Origin: Adenophora triphylla var. japonica
Lineage: Eukaryota > Streptophyta > Magnoliopsida > Asterales > Campanulaceae
Direction of reading: 5' to 3'
Assembly: GCA_022495995.1 (NCBI GenBank)
Contig: JAFEMH010000167.1
Span: forward strand, 496,001 to 560,000
Length of the DNA stretch: 64,000 nucleotides
Below the pieces are notes generated by a model. It saw nothing but the letters and a program-made list of their open reading frames with translations, was not told the DNA's origin and searched no databases. How positions within the stretch are numbered: position 1 is the first letter of the stretch; every line of letters starts with the position of its first letter. Both the position numbers and the translations under genes were made by a program. This document shows, piece after piece, positions 1 through 10,975 of this stretch.

Positions 1-420
1 GCTGTGTTTTGCTTGTAGAGTCGCCATGCCGTTTTTATTAAGCCCAAAACATTGAAAAAAGGCATCAGTTTAAAAATAAACTGTTTTTGTGTGATGAGAT
101 TTTGAGTTCAGAGGTCAGGTTACTCCTCGGGAAGAGAATATTAGAATATTAGAGCTCATCCGAGTCGCCTCGTAAAAACGAGTCTTTCGGTACCCCTTCT
201 TTCTTTAAATGTTGTGTGTGTGTGTGTACTTTTAAAAATGCATAATGTGTCGGATGTCTACATTGTACACTGCGTATTGAAATGTATTGAAATAGTATAG
301 GAAGGAAGCCTTACCAATGTTGGTTCATGTCTGTCTTCCGCTGGGGAATAGTGTTTGAGGATGGAATAGTGTTCCAGGATGGACCGAGATTGCTTCGGTA
401 TGTGCCGGTTGTCTGCGGGC

Positions 421-575
421 AGAGTTTCGGCGTGCGTTGGGATAGTCGATTGCGTTCGGGCAGAGGTTCGGCGTGCGTTGGGATCGCAGGGATCGTTCGG
501 GCAGAGGTTCGGCCTGCGTTGGGATCGCAGGGATCGTTCGGGCAGAGGTTCGGCGTGCGTTGGGATCGCCGGTTT
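421..575 (-). repeat. 41-bp tandem repeat inside LTR H
   Basis: A unit starting CGTTCGGGCAGAGGTTCGGC recurs at 453, 494 and 535 with a partial unit before it. It is GC-rich and lies downstream of the TATA box in the minus-strand transcript, so it would be in the transcribed leader part of the LTR. It accounts for the long open frames seen here on both strands. Confidence 0.85.
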
Positions 576-873
576 GACTCGGAAAGAGCCGGGACGCCTC
601 GGGAAAGACCAGGCAAGGCCTCGGAGTACCACGAGGGGCCTCAGAGTACCTCGAGAGTGCCTCGGGGCAGCGCGGGAGCATCGCGGGAGCGCTCGAAAAG
701 GCTTCGGAGCACCACAAGGGGGCTCAGAAGGCCTCAGGAGGAAGCGAAAGGGACCGGGAGTGCCCCGAGGGGTCTTAGAGAGGGAGCCTGAAGGCTTAGG
801 GAGAGAAGAGAAGAGGTAGATGTGTGAAATGAGGGAGGGGGAGCCCTCTATTTATAGTGCCAGATTTTGTGCA

Positions 874-1128
874 AGAAGGTCCGTACGGACCTTCTAGGTA
901 ATCCAAAATTTTGGTTTTCCTCGATTTGAGGGAATATGTGGACTTTAAGAAGATTCAGCCATGATGGTGTCTGGTAGCAAAGAGGTCCGTACTGACCAAC
1001 CTTGCATGCAATAAGGTCCGTACGGACCAACCATATAGGTGAGTGATCATTACTTCCGGGATTTGAGGGAATAAGTTGGACTTTAAGGGGATTCAGTAAT
1101 CATTAAAACAAAGAGGTCCGTACGGACC
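874..1128 (-). promoter_or_regulatory. Palindrome cluster upstream of LTR H TATA box
   Basis: The 14-mer GGTCCGTACGGACC occurs at 878-891, 1015-1028 and 1115-1128, with a one-base variant at 984-997. The first copy extends to a perfect 22-bp palindrome (874-95 end). All lie upstream, on the minus strand, of TATTTATA at 849-856, as expected for U3 promoter elements. Binding function is inferred. Confidence 0.6.
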
Positions 1129-1323
1129 ACATTTGCTTTTCCAAATTCTGAAAAATTCCTAAAAGGTCCTTTTGTGCTTCTTTATCCCAGAAAGGTCCCT
1201 CCCTTGGTTTGGTTGGGGGTTTTGAGTGTTTTTTGAGTGTCACGGGTCTTCGAGACTGCGTTTGTGAGTCTGTGGTGTTTCCCGTGTGTTCGGAAGAGGG
1301 TGATCCAGATTGGGGTACTTACA

Positions 1324-2031
1324 GTAGTGAATTGAAACATCAATCCTCACAAGACATAAGTGGTCTCTAGCAAGCCATTATGTCCACCCAATTAAATATA
1401 ACATCAAAGCTTGATTCCTTGATATAAAGCATTGAACAATATAGGTTGACGTGGACCATGACATATTTTCAATACGATGTCATATTGAACATATGTCATG
1501 GTCCACGTCAACCTATATTGTTCAATGCTTTCTCGACTCCGAATATGTTGATAATCCAAGTGCATTTGATCTCTATAAAATTTCTTGAGTGTGGCCACAT
1601 GTTTCATCAATACTATTCATCGAGGGGCCCAATCAGATATCTCTCTTTTTGAGGGACAAATCCTATCTTGACTTATCATTCTTCCTTACAAGAATCCAGT
1701 CGTGCCAACATAGCCTTATTGCTATCCTATTAAAGATATATGACCATATACCATGTCATAAATCTCATAGATGGGTCTGTCCAGTACCTTGTTCTCTAAC
1801 AAGTACCTATAAGTGTAATGTGCATCCCCATGCATATAATCATCTCTATGATTATCCATTACCAACTTATACTAGTTATTCACAATAACTAGGGACACAT
1901 AATATTATTATAAGCATGTAAAACATATAATAATCAAGATAAATATTCTCTATTATAAATGGTAAAAACGATTACATAACGGTATTAGTTATGAGTCAAA
2001 ATAACTATAAGCCTAGGGCATAACACCAACA
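1324..2031 (-). repeat. Copia 2-type LTR fragment
   Basis: The stretch matches the 3' half (in + coordinates) of the copia 2 LTR at about 29955-30746: the shared run AGACATAAGTG near its start and the terminal GGGCATAACACCAACA at its end. It is in minus orientation. The left part of the LTR is missing where LTR H begins, consistent with H having inserted into it or with truncation. No coding capacity. Confidence 0.75.
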
Positions 2032-2312
2032 ATAAATCTCATAAATGGGTTAGTCCAGTACCTTATTCTCTAACAAGTACCCATAAGTATAATGTGCATC
2101 CCCATGCAAATAATTATCTCTTTGATTGTCCATTACCATCTTATACTAGTTATCACAATAACTAGGGACACAGAATATTATAATAAACATGTAAAACATA
2201 TAATACTCAAAATAAACATTCTCTATTATAAATGCTAAAGACGATTACATAATGGTATGAGTTATGAGTCAAAATAACTATAAGCCTAGGCCATAACACC
2301 AACACACACAAC
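2032..2312 (-). repeat. Second partial copy of the same copia LTR end
   Basis: The last about 280 bp of the preceding LTR fragment recur here directly in tandem (ATAAATCTCATAAATGGG to CATAACACCAACA). This looks like a partial duplication of the LTR terminus, by unequal exchange or a second truncated insertion. Confidence 0.75.
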
Positions 2313-3386
2313 CGACGATTGCGTGAAACTAAAACAAGCTGTCCAATGGTTGATCGAAGAGGGAAAGTTGGAATGCCCTCGTGGTCCAACACAGTCAAAA
2401 ATCTGTTCCCCAGAGATGACATGGTATACATGTTGGCATTTAGCGAAACCTCATGTATGGATAAGCCCTCTGTAATTTCCAATCCTATCAATACATTGTC
2501 CAACAATGAGCGGGGATGTGAAGGCAGAACTTGGGCTTCCACGATGAGAAATTCAGGAAAGAAAACCCAAGAATGGTTATTCCCCAACAATTCTTTTCGA
2601 CATCTAGGCAAACCGAAGGGTGGATAGAACTCGAGGAGTCCCTAAGCCAAGATGGGGAATCGGATCGGTGCTACTACAAGGAGTGCACGACAGATGACCA
2701 AGAAATGGATGCACAATTGAAGGCTTTACCAAGGAATCGACAAGTACTTCATCGAAAATCCCCTCAAAGAAAGCATGCCTACCTCCGATGTCTTGAAATT
2801 CTTCAACCCCTATATGGACATATCTCGGAAAGGCGACTGTGGTGGCATAATCCAATCCGACATCCCATTACCCAAAAATGGAGCGACATTCTTTGGAATA
2901 TTGTCAAAGAAGGGAGGATAGCATGCCCTGACGATTCAGATATTGTAAATGTGATCCAAGCCAGAACCTTCGCTGTGGGAACAGACTTTCTAAAAGTGGT
3001 CAACATCAGCAAAAATAAACTCCAAAGAGACGAGTGCCTCGCTATCCTGGAAGAAGCCCTCCATGAGCTGTATCGCCAAAAAACCCACGGGATCGGGTAA
3101 TAGCATCAACGAAGGGATAGTTCCAAATGAACAACCATACATCTCTTTAGTTTGTCTTGAGGTCAAAGCAAAAGCGAACCTACCCCCTGGGATGGTATCT
3201 ATCAAAGAATGGCTACCGAAACCTTCGTAACGAGCAAGGGATGAGCATAAAAAATGACGGTGAGGAATTACGTTACCTTTTCTGGACCCACAACCAGCAG
3301 AAAGGAAATGGTAGAGAAGCTTGAACTAACCCCTCGACTCTTAGAGTCTAGCTTCGAAAAACATCCAAGAGTTTGTTGTGTTTTAG
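2313..3386 (+). pseudogene. Gypsy A gag C-terminal/protease-region remnant
   Basis: Directly after the copia LTR end the + strand reads DCVKLKQAVQWLIEEGKLE (from about 2315), a motif typical of the C-terminal gag region of Tat-like gypsy polyproteins. Several stops follow in this frame. The longest open stretch (2531-3100) is in another frame and I do not recognise it. I see no intact DTG or DSG protease motif. The segment leads directly into the reverse-transcriptase remnant of the same orientation, so it is read as the same decayed element. The 5' LTR and start of gag are missing, cut away at the copia fragment. Confidence 0.55.
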
Positions 3387-4429
3387 TTTGAGTCTCTCAA
3401 GTCATCTGACAGCCTTACGCCTGAAGATTATGAGTTTGTAGCAAGCACTGTGTTTCCTTATGCTTTGAATGAAAAGTTCGACCTTTCTGAGTATCCCCTA
3501 ATTGCCACTTTAACAAATGATAAATTAACTAACAAATCAAGAACAATTAATAATGATTCACTTGATAAAAATGCAGACGCACTAAATGAACAATACATTA
3601 AAGAAATCTTTAAGCATGTTGTCAAACGAGAGGAAAATTGGGCCCAAGCTGCCGAGAAAGTTTTAACCAAAGTGAATTTGGGGACTGCTGAAGAGCCTAA
3701 AGAGGCGCAAATCGGAGATTTCTTTGTCGGCACCGATCAAGAAGCATTGACTGTGCTGCTTAAAGAGTTTGTAGATATGTTCGCCTAGTTATATCAGGAT
3801 ATGCCTAGTTTGGATCCCGCCATAGTAGAGCATTGGATTCCCCTGAATCCCGAGGCCAAGCCTGTCAAGCAGAAATTGTGCAGGATCAAGCCCGAGTGGT
3901 CTTTGCAAGTCAAGGAGGAAATCAAAAAGATGCTCCGCGTCGGCTTCATAAGGGTGATCAAATACCCAACTTGGCTCTCCAACATAGTCACGGTCACTAA
4001 GGCTAATGGGAAGGTGCGCTTTGGTGTAAATATCCGGGATCTCAACAAAGCGAGTCCAAAGGACGATTTTTCGCTGCCAAACATAGATATGCTGGTCGAT
4101 ACCACGACTAATTTTGAAGTTAAGTCTTTCATGGATGGTATTGCCGGCCACAATCCGATCAAGATGGCTGAAGAAGATCAAGAGAAAACTGCCTTTACCA
4201 CCCCATGGGGAACTTACTATTACATGGTAATGCCCTTTTGGTTGAAGAACGGTGGGGCTACCTACCAACGGGCAGTGACAACACTTTTTCATGATATGAT
4301 CCACAAGGGAATGAAAGTGTACGTCGACGACATGATCATTCACTAAAAAAGATTAGACGGACAACATCTTACTGACTTGAGAAAATTCTTTGATCCCCCT
4401 CTAAAGAATCACCAGAAAAATGACAGTAC
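3387..4429 (+). pseudogene. Gypsy A pol (reverse transcriptase) fragment
   Basis: A Ty3/gypsy reverse transcriptase in one frame. It begins in a linker (SLTPEDYEF, about 3411) and includes KPVKQKLCRIKPEWSLQVKEE, GFIRVIKYPTWLSNIVTVTK and the catalytic box YVDDMIIH near 4320-4343. Two in-frame stops disable it: TAG at 3786 and TAA at 4344. The frame ends just after FFDPP where LTR B begins at 4430. It is very close to the fragment at 30747 and a more distant relative of the B copy at 8992. Conserved residues identify the family; nothing suggests activity. Confidence 0.85.
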
Positions 4430-4647
4430 TGTAAGTACCCAAATCTGGCTCATGCCTTCCGGTTAAGTTTCCCGGCAATTCCCCGGACTTTCCTAAAGTT
4501 CAGGAGCAATTCGAGAACTGTTTCGAACCTTCCGAGGGGTGAAGGAATTATTTGGAATTAAAAATCCATGTTTTCCTTTAATATAAAACCATTCTAGAAA
4601 GGCCACCTTGCATGATTCTAGAAAGGTGCTGAGTCATAGTGGATAAT

Positions 4648-4720
4648 GTCGCACGACTGCATTAGGAAAGAACTCCTAGTCGCACGGCTTCATTAGCTAT
4701 TTCCAGACTGCCTATAAATA
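4648..4720 (+). promoter_or_regulatory. LTR B promoter: inverted repeats and TATA box
   Basis: GTCGCACGAC (4648-4657) and AGTCGCACGGCT (about 4678-4689) precede TATAAATA (4713-4720) by about 25-65 bp. The 3' LTR carries the same layout with the more symmetrical AGCCGCACGGCT and TATAAATA at 25910-25917. Promoter role follows from position in the LTR; the trans-acting factor is unknown. Confidence 0.65.
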
Positions 4721-5039
4721 GAGGCCTCCTCTACCCATTTTCATATACAGTTTTCAGCATTAAAACTCTACCAAAATATCACCACGAAAATGCAGAGAGT
4801 TGAGAGTGCCAAAAACCACCTCCCTCCTCCTTAAAACCTCCAAAAGTTGGTCCCTTCCCTAGGCGAAACTTCAAAGAGAAAGAGGTCACCACCATTGGTA
4901 ACCTCTCATCCCCTTTATCTTGCATTATACTTGTATATATGTGATATATTTGCTCCTTGCTTTACATATTACTATATATTTGTTTGGGACTTGGTATATT
5001 GTCATTAAAGGTCATATCTTTAAGCATGAAGATCATATC

Positions 5040-5600
5040 CCCCTCCTTTTGCATCCTTTGCATTAAGTAGCATCTTTTGCTCATAAAAATGATATCTTTA
5101 TGCATCCTTTGCTCATAAAAATGTTATCTTTACATAAAAGTTGCATCCTTTGCACTTAAAAATGATTCCTTTACATTAAAGTTGCATCCTTTGCACCTAA
5201 TACCTTTTTTTCATACATAAAGATGCATCCTTTGCATTAAAAATCATTTCTTTACATCAAAGTAGCATCCTTTGCTTTCAAAATGACATCTTTATGCATC
5301 CTTTGCACATAAAATGCTATTTTTCCACATAAAGATGCATCCTTTGCATTAAAAATCATTCTTTACATCAAAAAGCATCCTTTGCAAACAAAATAGCATC
5401 CTTTGCAACCAAGTAGCATCCTTTGCTTTCAAAATGACATCATTATGCATCCTTTGCACATAAAATGCTATTTTTCCACATAAAGATGCATCCTTTGTAT
5501 TAAAAATCATTTCTTTACATCAAAAAGCATCCTTTGCAAACAAAATAGCATCCTTTGCAACCAAGTAGCATCTTTTGCACTTAAAATGTCATCTTTTTCA
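5040..5600 (+). repeat. GCATCCTTTGCA-type degenerate tandem tract
   Basis: More than fifteen degenerate copies of (A)TGCATCCTTTGCA alternate with AT-rich spacers such as TAAAAATCATTTCTTTACAT. A longer unit repeats at about 5330-5500. The same tract is in the 3' LTR (26240-26488) and, in minus orientation, in LTR F (about 55980-56240). It lies downstream of the TATA box, in the transcribed part of the LTR. Confidence 0.85.
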
Positions 5601-6325
5601 TTAAAAATGTCATTTTTATCCTAAACATGCATTCCCCATGTCCCCATTAGTATTCGGAGCATCTCTTGGAGCGGACCGGTGTAAAGATCCTATCTTTACA
5701 TCGTTTCTTCCATTAAAGGTGCCACAATCTCTTTAGAAAGGGATAAACCTTGAACCCTATATCTCCGATCATCACTTGAGACGAGCATAATAGTCCCTAC
5801 ATATGCTCAATCGTCTCAAGACAAGATGTAGGATTGATGGGCTAAGGACACTCTTTTCTAAAGAACCTCATTTTTGGACTATAAGAAAGAGTCCTTCTCT
5901 CGATCACACATGACCCAAGGTCAAATAGTGATGATCACAAGTCCAAGATGAGGACGGTATCAAAGTCCCGAACACATAAAAATCCAAGGAATCCCGAGCG
6001 ATAACCAACTAAATGGTTTATACATCCGTAAGACAACTTGGAACATCCCCCATCTTTTCAACATATGCACACAAGAAAGCACGCAAGCAAGCACGAAAAA
6101 TGGAATCTTGGGAGACTTGCTTCGGCAAGGCACCTTAGGTGAACGACGATCCGTTCTTCCCAAGGGGTAACTTAACCTCCGAACCCTAATTCCTTTTTTT
6201 CAAAGTTTTGAGGAAATCAAAATGGTGTGGCGACTCCGATTTTCAAGTTAAACCGGATGTTTTCAAACTTAAGTGAATCCAAATTAAAAAACAAAAAAGA
6301 GATTTTGGGCACCACATTCACAGTT

Positions 6326-6343
6326 TGGCGAATCCGCTGGGGA
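6326..6343 (+). other. Primer-binding site of gypsy B
   Basis: TGGCGAATCCGCTGGGGA starts four bases after the LTR end. Gypsy E has the related TGGCGACTCTGCTGG at the same place (45716). Position and similarity support a tRNA primer site; the tRNA species was not determined here. Confidence 0.7.
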
Positions 6344-8131
6344 ATAAACCAAAGGATAAAGCATTCATTTTCAAAAAAAAAAAAAAAACGATGCCCGGTA
6401 TATAGGTGGAAGCCACTAATCTTCCTGTATCGCTTCCTAACCTGGGGCTTGGGATAAACGGTGGTCTAACAATCCCACGTACCGGTATCTTTTTTTTTTG
6501 AAAAATAATAATAAAAAAAAAGAAAGCTTTTTCCTTTGAGCGGGTTAGCCTCCCGTCACGGATTCCATTTATCGTGCTTGCTTTCTTTCTTTGCATTGCA
6601 TTGCATATTGCATCTTGGGAATTGTGCATACTCTGTAAACTGAACAGGAAGCCTTCTGGAGCTGAAAGGTGCCTAAAATGTTCGGGGAGCAACCTGAAAC
6701 TGAAAAGGATTGGAACCTGGAAAATAGATCCATGCAGCCGTACGGCTTAATCCACCTCGGATTCCAGCCGGGCGGCCTCATTGGCAATTCCACCAGGACA
6801 AATTTGAGGTTAATCTGGCAGCTTAGGCAGCTTGGGGCTATTCAGTTCCAAAGCTGACCAGGCTCCAGAAAATTTACGTGCCTTAACTGTTGCATTTTCC
6901 CCCATCCCGAAAAAATCATTCCTTTTAAAACACATTTCTGAAAATCTCTGTTTTAACTCAAAAAGGAACATTTTTTTAGGAGACCGCACACTACGCGCAC
7001 CTTATATATCCTGTACACTTTGCACGCACGTCCCTTTAACCCGGGGTGGTTGTTCAGTTGCAGTCACGGACAGCCTTACGATGCTCCCGGGCGCGCACGG
7101 AATCACCCCAAACTCCCCATGGCAGCCAGTGTCGACCAATGCACAGTCTGTGTCACACGTTTCAAAAAATCGTGACTTTTGGTTGGTTTTTGGTTTAGTC
7201 CATATCATATAGCCCAGTTTCATATCCCCGTAAAGGTCAAGCTTTAGTCCATAACAGAAGTCAAGGTCCTTCGCGAAGCGGAGCTCTGCCGAAATTTTGA
7301 CAAGGAAAAAAAATTGGTTGAATCTTGACTCCGGCATTGACTTTGACCTTGACCCGCTCGAAATGCGTAAGAGTCGAGACCGAGTCCATGCCAAAAATCC
7401 AAAGATCTTTCGTGCAAGCGAAGCTTTGCCGAAATTTTGACAAGGAAAAATTGGCAAGATCTTGACCCAGCATAAACTTCGACTTTGACTCACGCACGGC
7501 GTATGCAACGAAGTTCAATGTGACACTATGTCATTCGGCTTTTACCGCCCGACCCATACCTATTATCTTCTCGGACATTACCAAAAAGTCAAAATGTCAA
7601 TCGCGCAAGTGAAACTCTACCGAAATTCTGTTAAGGCTGAAAGATGAGACTTTCTCGGTATCGCCTTGACTATAATCTGCATCGCTCGTGCGTTAAAAGT
7701 TCCTATGACCCGCTAGACCCGTTAGGAGCGTTCTTCTATCTCGATCGGTGGGATCCGCGTGCCCTATAAGACCCTCGCTCGGGGCTATCCACCCTGGGAG
7801 GTCAAAATACAGGTGGAATACGAGGGGCTTATAGACGTAGTGGCGGAGCCCACTGATCCAGGATCTAGAGTAGTTGCGAAAAAGAAGGGCAGAACCCCTT
7901 TTCCAACCAAATAGAAATAAATAAAAGACACAGTTTTAAGTAAACTGGAAGATTTTTAATTTGCATATTGCTTGAGCCTTCAGCCTAAACACCTACCCCG
8001 AGTCTAAACCTCTCCTATCCCTTTCCCGCAGTGAGAAAGAATTGGGTGAGAACACCGGTACAGCAGTTTGTTGGCCCAGAGATCTCAAATAACCCATCAA
8101 AATCATCAAGTCTCAGCTTTCCAGTGTCAAA
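6344..8131 (+). other. Untranslated leader of gypsy B
   Basis: No credible gene. It holds a perfect 12-bp palindrome AGCCGTACGGCT (6736-6747), a CCGCACACTACGCGCAC box (about 6983) also found in gypsy D (about 40861) and, altered, E (about 46218), internal near-repeats around GCCGAAATTTTGACAAGG (7289-7312 and 7429-7445), and a block near 7757-7880 nearly identical to D at 41464-41585. ORFs here on either strand do not carry recognisable domains. Confidence 0.6.
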
Positions 8132-8860
8132 ATGGCCAACGTGGTAATCAACAATGGTAATGACCAAGTAGTCGGAGAGGCCATCCCAGTTCAACCCAGG
8201 CCCCATATCTGGTATGATGTGTGTGATTGTGAGGACTGTCTGGAATATGAGTATCAAGAATGGATTAATGAGGATGATCCTTCAAGAAAGAAGAAGAAGA
8301 GGAAGTCCATGCAACAGAAATTAAAGGAAAGGTACGAAGCCGGGGACAAGAGCGTGGGAACTTTAGGGGAGCCTTCGGGCAAGTTTGACTATTACGTCAG
8401 TTATGCCAAGGAACCTATCAAGGAACCCGTCATTCAAAACACAGTCCAGCCTGATACCCCTGTTGTCAGAGACCCTCTTAAGGCAGAGAATTTTGAATTC
8501 GTTGCCATCGTGAAGTTCAATAAGAAGCTAGCAGATTTAGAAGCAGAATACAGAAAGCTTATAGAATACGTGGCCGATCAAGGAAGGATCAAAGTCTCTC
8601 CTGAAGAAGACTTCATCAGCATCATTCAGGCCAACCCTCCAGTTGGCTACACTGACAAGGTTGTGATATCAAAGATTGGTAAAGAAAAGATGACTTATCA
8701 GCAGTGTATTGACAACGTGAGCCAGACCCTCCAGCCAATGAGTCCGGTTGTCACAGACGAGCTCGCTGAGAGATTGCATCAGGCTACTTTAGCTCCCCTC
8801 ACCATCTTTCCAAGGTACCAACCTACCAATGATTTTCATCAAGTTTTCGATCAGTTCTAA
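8132..8860 (+). CDS. Gag-region protein of gypsy B, 242 aa
   Basis: Open frame from ATG 8132 (MANVVINNGNDQVVGE) to TAA 8858. I do not recognise a named domain. Visible features are a cysteine/acid-rich patch DVCDCEDCLEYEY near residues 29-41, a basic run SRKKKKRKS near residue 51, and charged, probably helical C-terminal sequence. There is no CCHC zinc knuckle. Position between leader and pol is where Tat-like elements encode gag, but 242 aa is short for gag and the spacer to pol (8861-8991) has stops, so this may be a deleted gag or gag-pro remnant that has kept an open frame. Family assignment is inferred from location only. Confidence 0.5.
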   Translation: MANVVINNGNDQVVGEAIPVQPRPHIWYDVCDCEDCLEYEYQEWINEDDPSRKKKKRKSMQQKLKERYEAGDKSVGTLGEPSGKFDYYVSYAKEPIKEPVIQNTVQPDTPVVRDPLKAENFEFVAIVKFNKKLADLEAEYRKLIEYVADQGRIKVSPEEDFISIIQANPPVGYTDKVVISKIGKEKMTYQQCIDNVSQTLQPMSPVVTDELAERLHQATLAPLTIFPRYQPTNDFHQVFDQF

Positions 8861-8991
8861 GTTTCCAACTTTCTGAAGAATGCTGACAAGACTGCTACTC
8901 CCCAGGGCAACAACAGGAAATAGTGAAATCCCAGTCCAACCCGCGCCAAACACTTCGAGTCAATAAGTAGTGTAGGGTCCAGAGTCAGTAG

Positions 8992-10731
8992 GGCCAAGAG
9001 TCAGTTGAGTCAGGAATCTTTGAATTCCAGTCCTCCGAGTCATTCGAAGGCCTCACGCCTGAGGATTATGAATATGTAACCAATGTCATCTTTCCTCTTG
9101 CTTTGAATGAAATGACAGATCTTTCTGAGTATCCCCTTAATGACAACTTAACAAATGATAAATTAACTCAAAACTTAACAAGAGTTAATAATGAATCATT
9201 TGAACAAGATGCAAACACACTAAATGAACAATACATTAAAGAAATCTTTAAGCAGGTTACAAACAAAGAGGAAAACCGGGCCCAAGCTGGCGAGGAGGTT
9301 TTGACAAGTGTTAACTTGGGTACTGTCGAGGAACCTAAAGAGACACAGATTGGAAACTTCTTCCAGGGGGTTGAACGGGACAGACTGGTCGATCTGCTCA
9401 GAGAATACATGGACGTGTTTGCATGGTTGTACACGGATATGCCGGGGCTAAACAGTTCGATAGTAGAGCACAGAATCCCTCTAGCACCAGATGCTAAGCC
9501 AGTAAAGCAGAAACTGAGGAAGATCAAGCCAGAATGGTCTCTACAGGTCAAAGAAGAAATTGAGAAGCTACTGCGGGTAGGATTCATCAGAGTCATCGAA
9601 TATCCGATATGGTTGTCCAACATTGTGACTGTAACCAAGGCCAATGGGAAGGTGCGCTGCTGTGTAGATATCCAGGATCTGAACAAGCCCAGCCCCAAAG
9701 ATGACTACCCCTTGCCAAACATAGACATTCTGGTGGACTCCACTGCCAACTACGAAGTCAAATCCTTCGTTGATGGCTTTGCAGGCTACAAACAGATCAA
9801 GATGGCCGAAGAAGACCAAGAAAAGACAGCCTTCACCACACCGTAGGGAACTTACTGCTATACAGTGATGCCATTTGGGCTTAAGAATGCCGGGGCTACT
9901 TATCAGAGGGCAGCGACCGCGCTTTTTCATGACATGATCCACTAGGAGATTGAGGTCTACATCGATGACATGATAATCCACTCCAAAGGCAAGGATGGAC
10001 AACACTTTGTTGACCTGCAAAAGTTCTTCGAGAGGCTGAGACAACATTCCATGAGACTAAACCCTGCCAAATGCACCTTTGGAGTGATAAGGGAAAAAGT
10101 GCTCAGGTATATGGTCACGGAGTGAGGTATCGAAGTCGACCCCTAAAAGATCAAAGCCATTATGGACATGAGGCCACCTCGAACCCAGACAGAAGTCAAA
10201 AGCTTTATGGGCAAACTACAATACATCAGCCGTTTTGTCAATCTGTTGACCACTATCTGTGAGCCCATCTTCAAGCTCATGAAGAAGAATGTAGACACAG
10301 AATGGACCGAGGAATGCCAGGATGCCTTTGACCAAGCAGTGTTACCAGTGGAGTTGGAAATCCCGTCACTAAGGGTCCTCCTGGAAAACAGTGTCAACGA
10401 AGTAGAATGGCTATGTAGCCGGCATGATGAGTTGGCTCTGCTCGATGAAAGAAGGCTCAAGGCCATGGAACACACCCGAGCCTACCAGAGGCGAATGGCC
10501 AGAGCATTTGACAAGAAAGTCAAAGCCAGAGACATCAAAGAGGGTGACTTAGTGTTGAAAGTGAAGCCCCCTACCAGAGACAACCCCCTGGGAAAGTGGG
10601 AACCCATTTGGATCGGCACGTATGTGGTGCAGAAGATACTATCGAGAGGAGCAATGAAGCTTGCAGATCTGGACGGCAATCCCTTTGTCCACCCAGCCAA
10701 CGACGATAAGCTCCGAAGGTACTATGTCTGA
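8992..10731 (+). pseudogene. Gypsy B pol: RT joined to integrase C-terminus, four stops
   Basis: One frame runs from 8992 through the SFEGLTPEDYEYV linker, gypsy RT (KPVKQKLRKIKPEWSLQVKEE; catalytic YIDDMIIHS near 9958-9984), the RT/RNase H connection (SFMGKLQYISRFV, 10200-10240) and then, at about 10335, passes abruptly from ECQDAFDQ to AVLPVELEIPSLRVLLE, which belongs to the integrase C-terminus. RNase H and the integrase DDE core are therefore absent. In-frame stops are at 9844 (TAG), 9943 (TAG), 10123 (TGA) and 10144 (TAA). The tail (KWEPIWIGTYVVQKILSRGA ... DDKLRRYYV) is typical of Tat-like integrase ends. A non-autonomous relic; the stop pattern rules out translation as one polyprotein. 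Confidence 0.9.
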
Positions 10732-10975
10732 AAATAAAAAAAAAGAAAAAAAATATAAAAAAAGGGAGATAAATAAAATAAAATAAAATAAAAAAGAGAA
10801 AAAAATCTTAGTGCAAAAAGAGTAATACCCAGCTAGGCTGAAAAACCCAAAAAGTGCGGTCTAGGCAAAAAATAGGGTTACACATAAAAAAATAATCTTA
10901 GTGCAAAAAGATTAATACCCAGCTAGGCTGAAAAACCCAAGAAGGGCGGTCTAGGCAAAAAACAGGGTTGCACAT
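10732..10975 (+). repeat. A-rich tract and duplicated post-pol box
   Basis: An A-rich tract follows the pol stop. Then a roughly 80-bp box (TTAGTGCAAAAAG, ACCCAGCTAGGCTGAAAAAC, GCGGTCTAGGCAAAAA, AGGGTTRCACAT) occurs twice, about 10805-10884 and 10894-10975. The same box is duplicated in F on the minus strand (about 62556-62730) and single in C (about 32940-32999). Conserved between elements though noncoding. Confidence 0.8.

Larger units (their letters stand above)
1..1323 (-). repeat. Gypsy LTR H (minus strand, runs off window start)
   Basis: The + strand ends this unit with GGGGTACTTACA, so the minus-strand LTR begins TGTAAGTACCCC at 1323, like LTR C at 35634. A TATA box (minus; + TATTTATA) lies at 849-856, and its upstream side carries four palindromes. 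A GTCGCCATGCC segment near position 22 matches the near-terminal GGC(G/A)TGGCGAC of the other gypsy LTRs. The terminal bases and any internal region lie left of the window. Overlapping GC-rich open frames at 258-819 on both strands fall in this LTR and are not credible genes. Confidence 0.8.
4430..6322 (+). repeat. 5' LTR of gypsy B (1893 bp)
   Basis: Begins TGTAAGTACCCAAATC and ends GGGCACCACATTCACA, TG...CA as in retroviral-type LTRs. The start matches 25627, and the end matches the minus-strand LTR F end at 55279. A TATA box TATAAATA sits at 4713-4720, just after CG-centred inverted repeats. A long GCATCCTTTGCA-type repetitive tract fills the middle. Confidence 0.9.

Noticed and set aside
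258..819. Overlapping Arg/Gly-rich open frames of 100-154 codons on both strands
   Set aside because: They coincide with a 41-bp GC-rich tandem repeat inside LTR H; open frames on both strands are expected from a repeat with few stops.
2531..3100. 189-codon frame in gypsy A
   Set aside because: The gag-like motif at 2315 is in a different frame and this one shows no known domain; treated as a by-product of decayed element sequence.
6569..6857. Short frames near 6569-6857 and 6832-7212 as leader genes
   Set aside because: Untranslated leader between PBS and gag; not conserved as protein in gypsy D.
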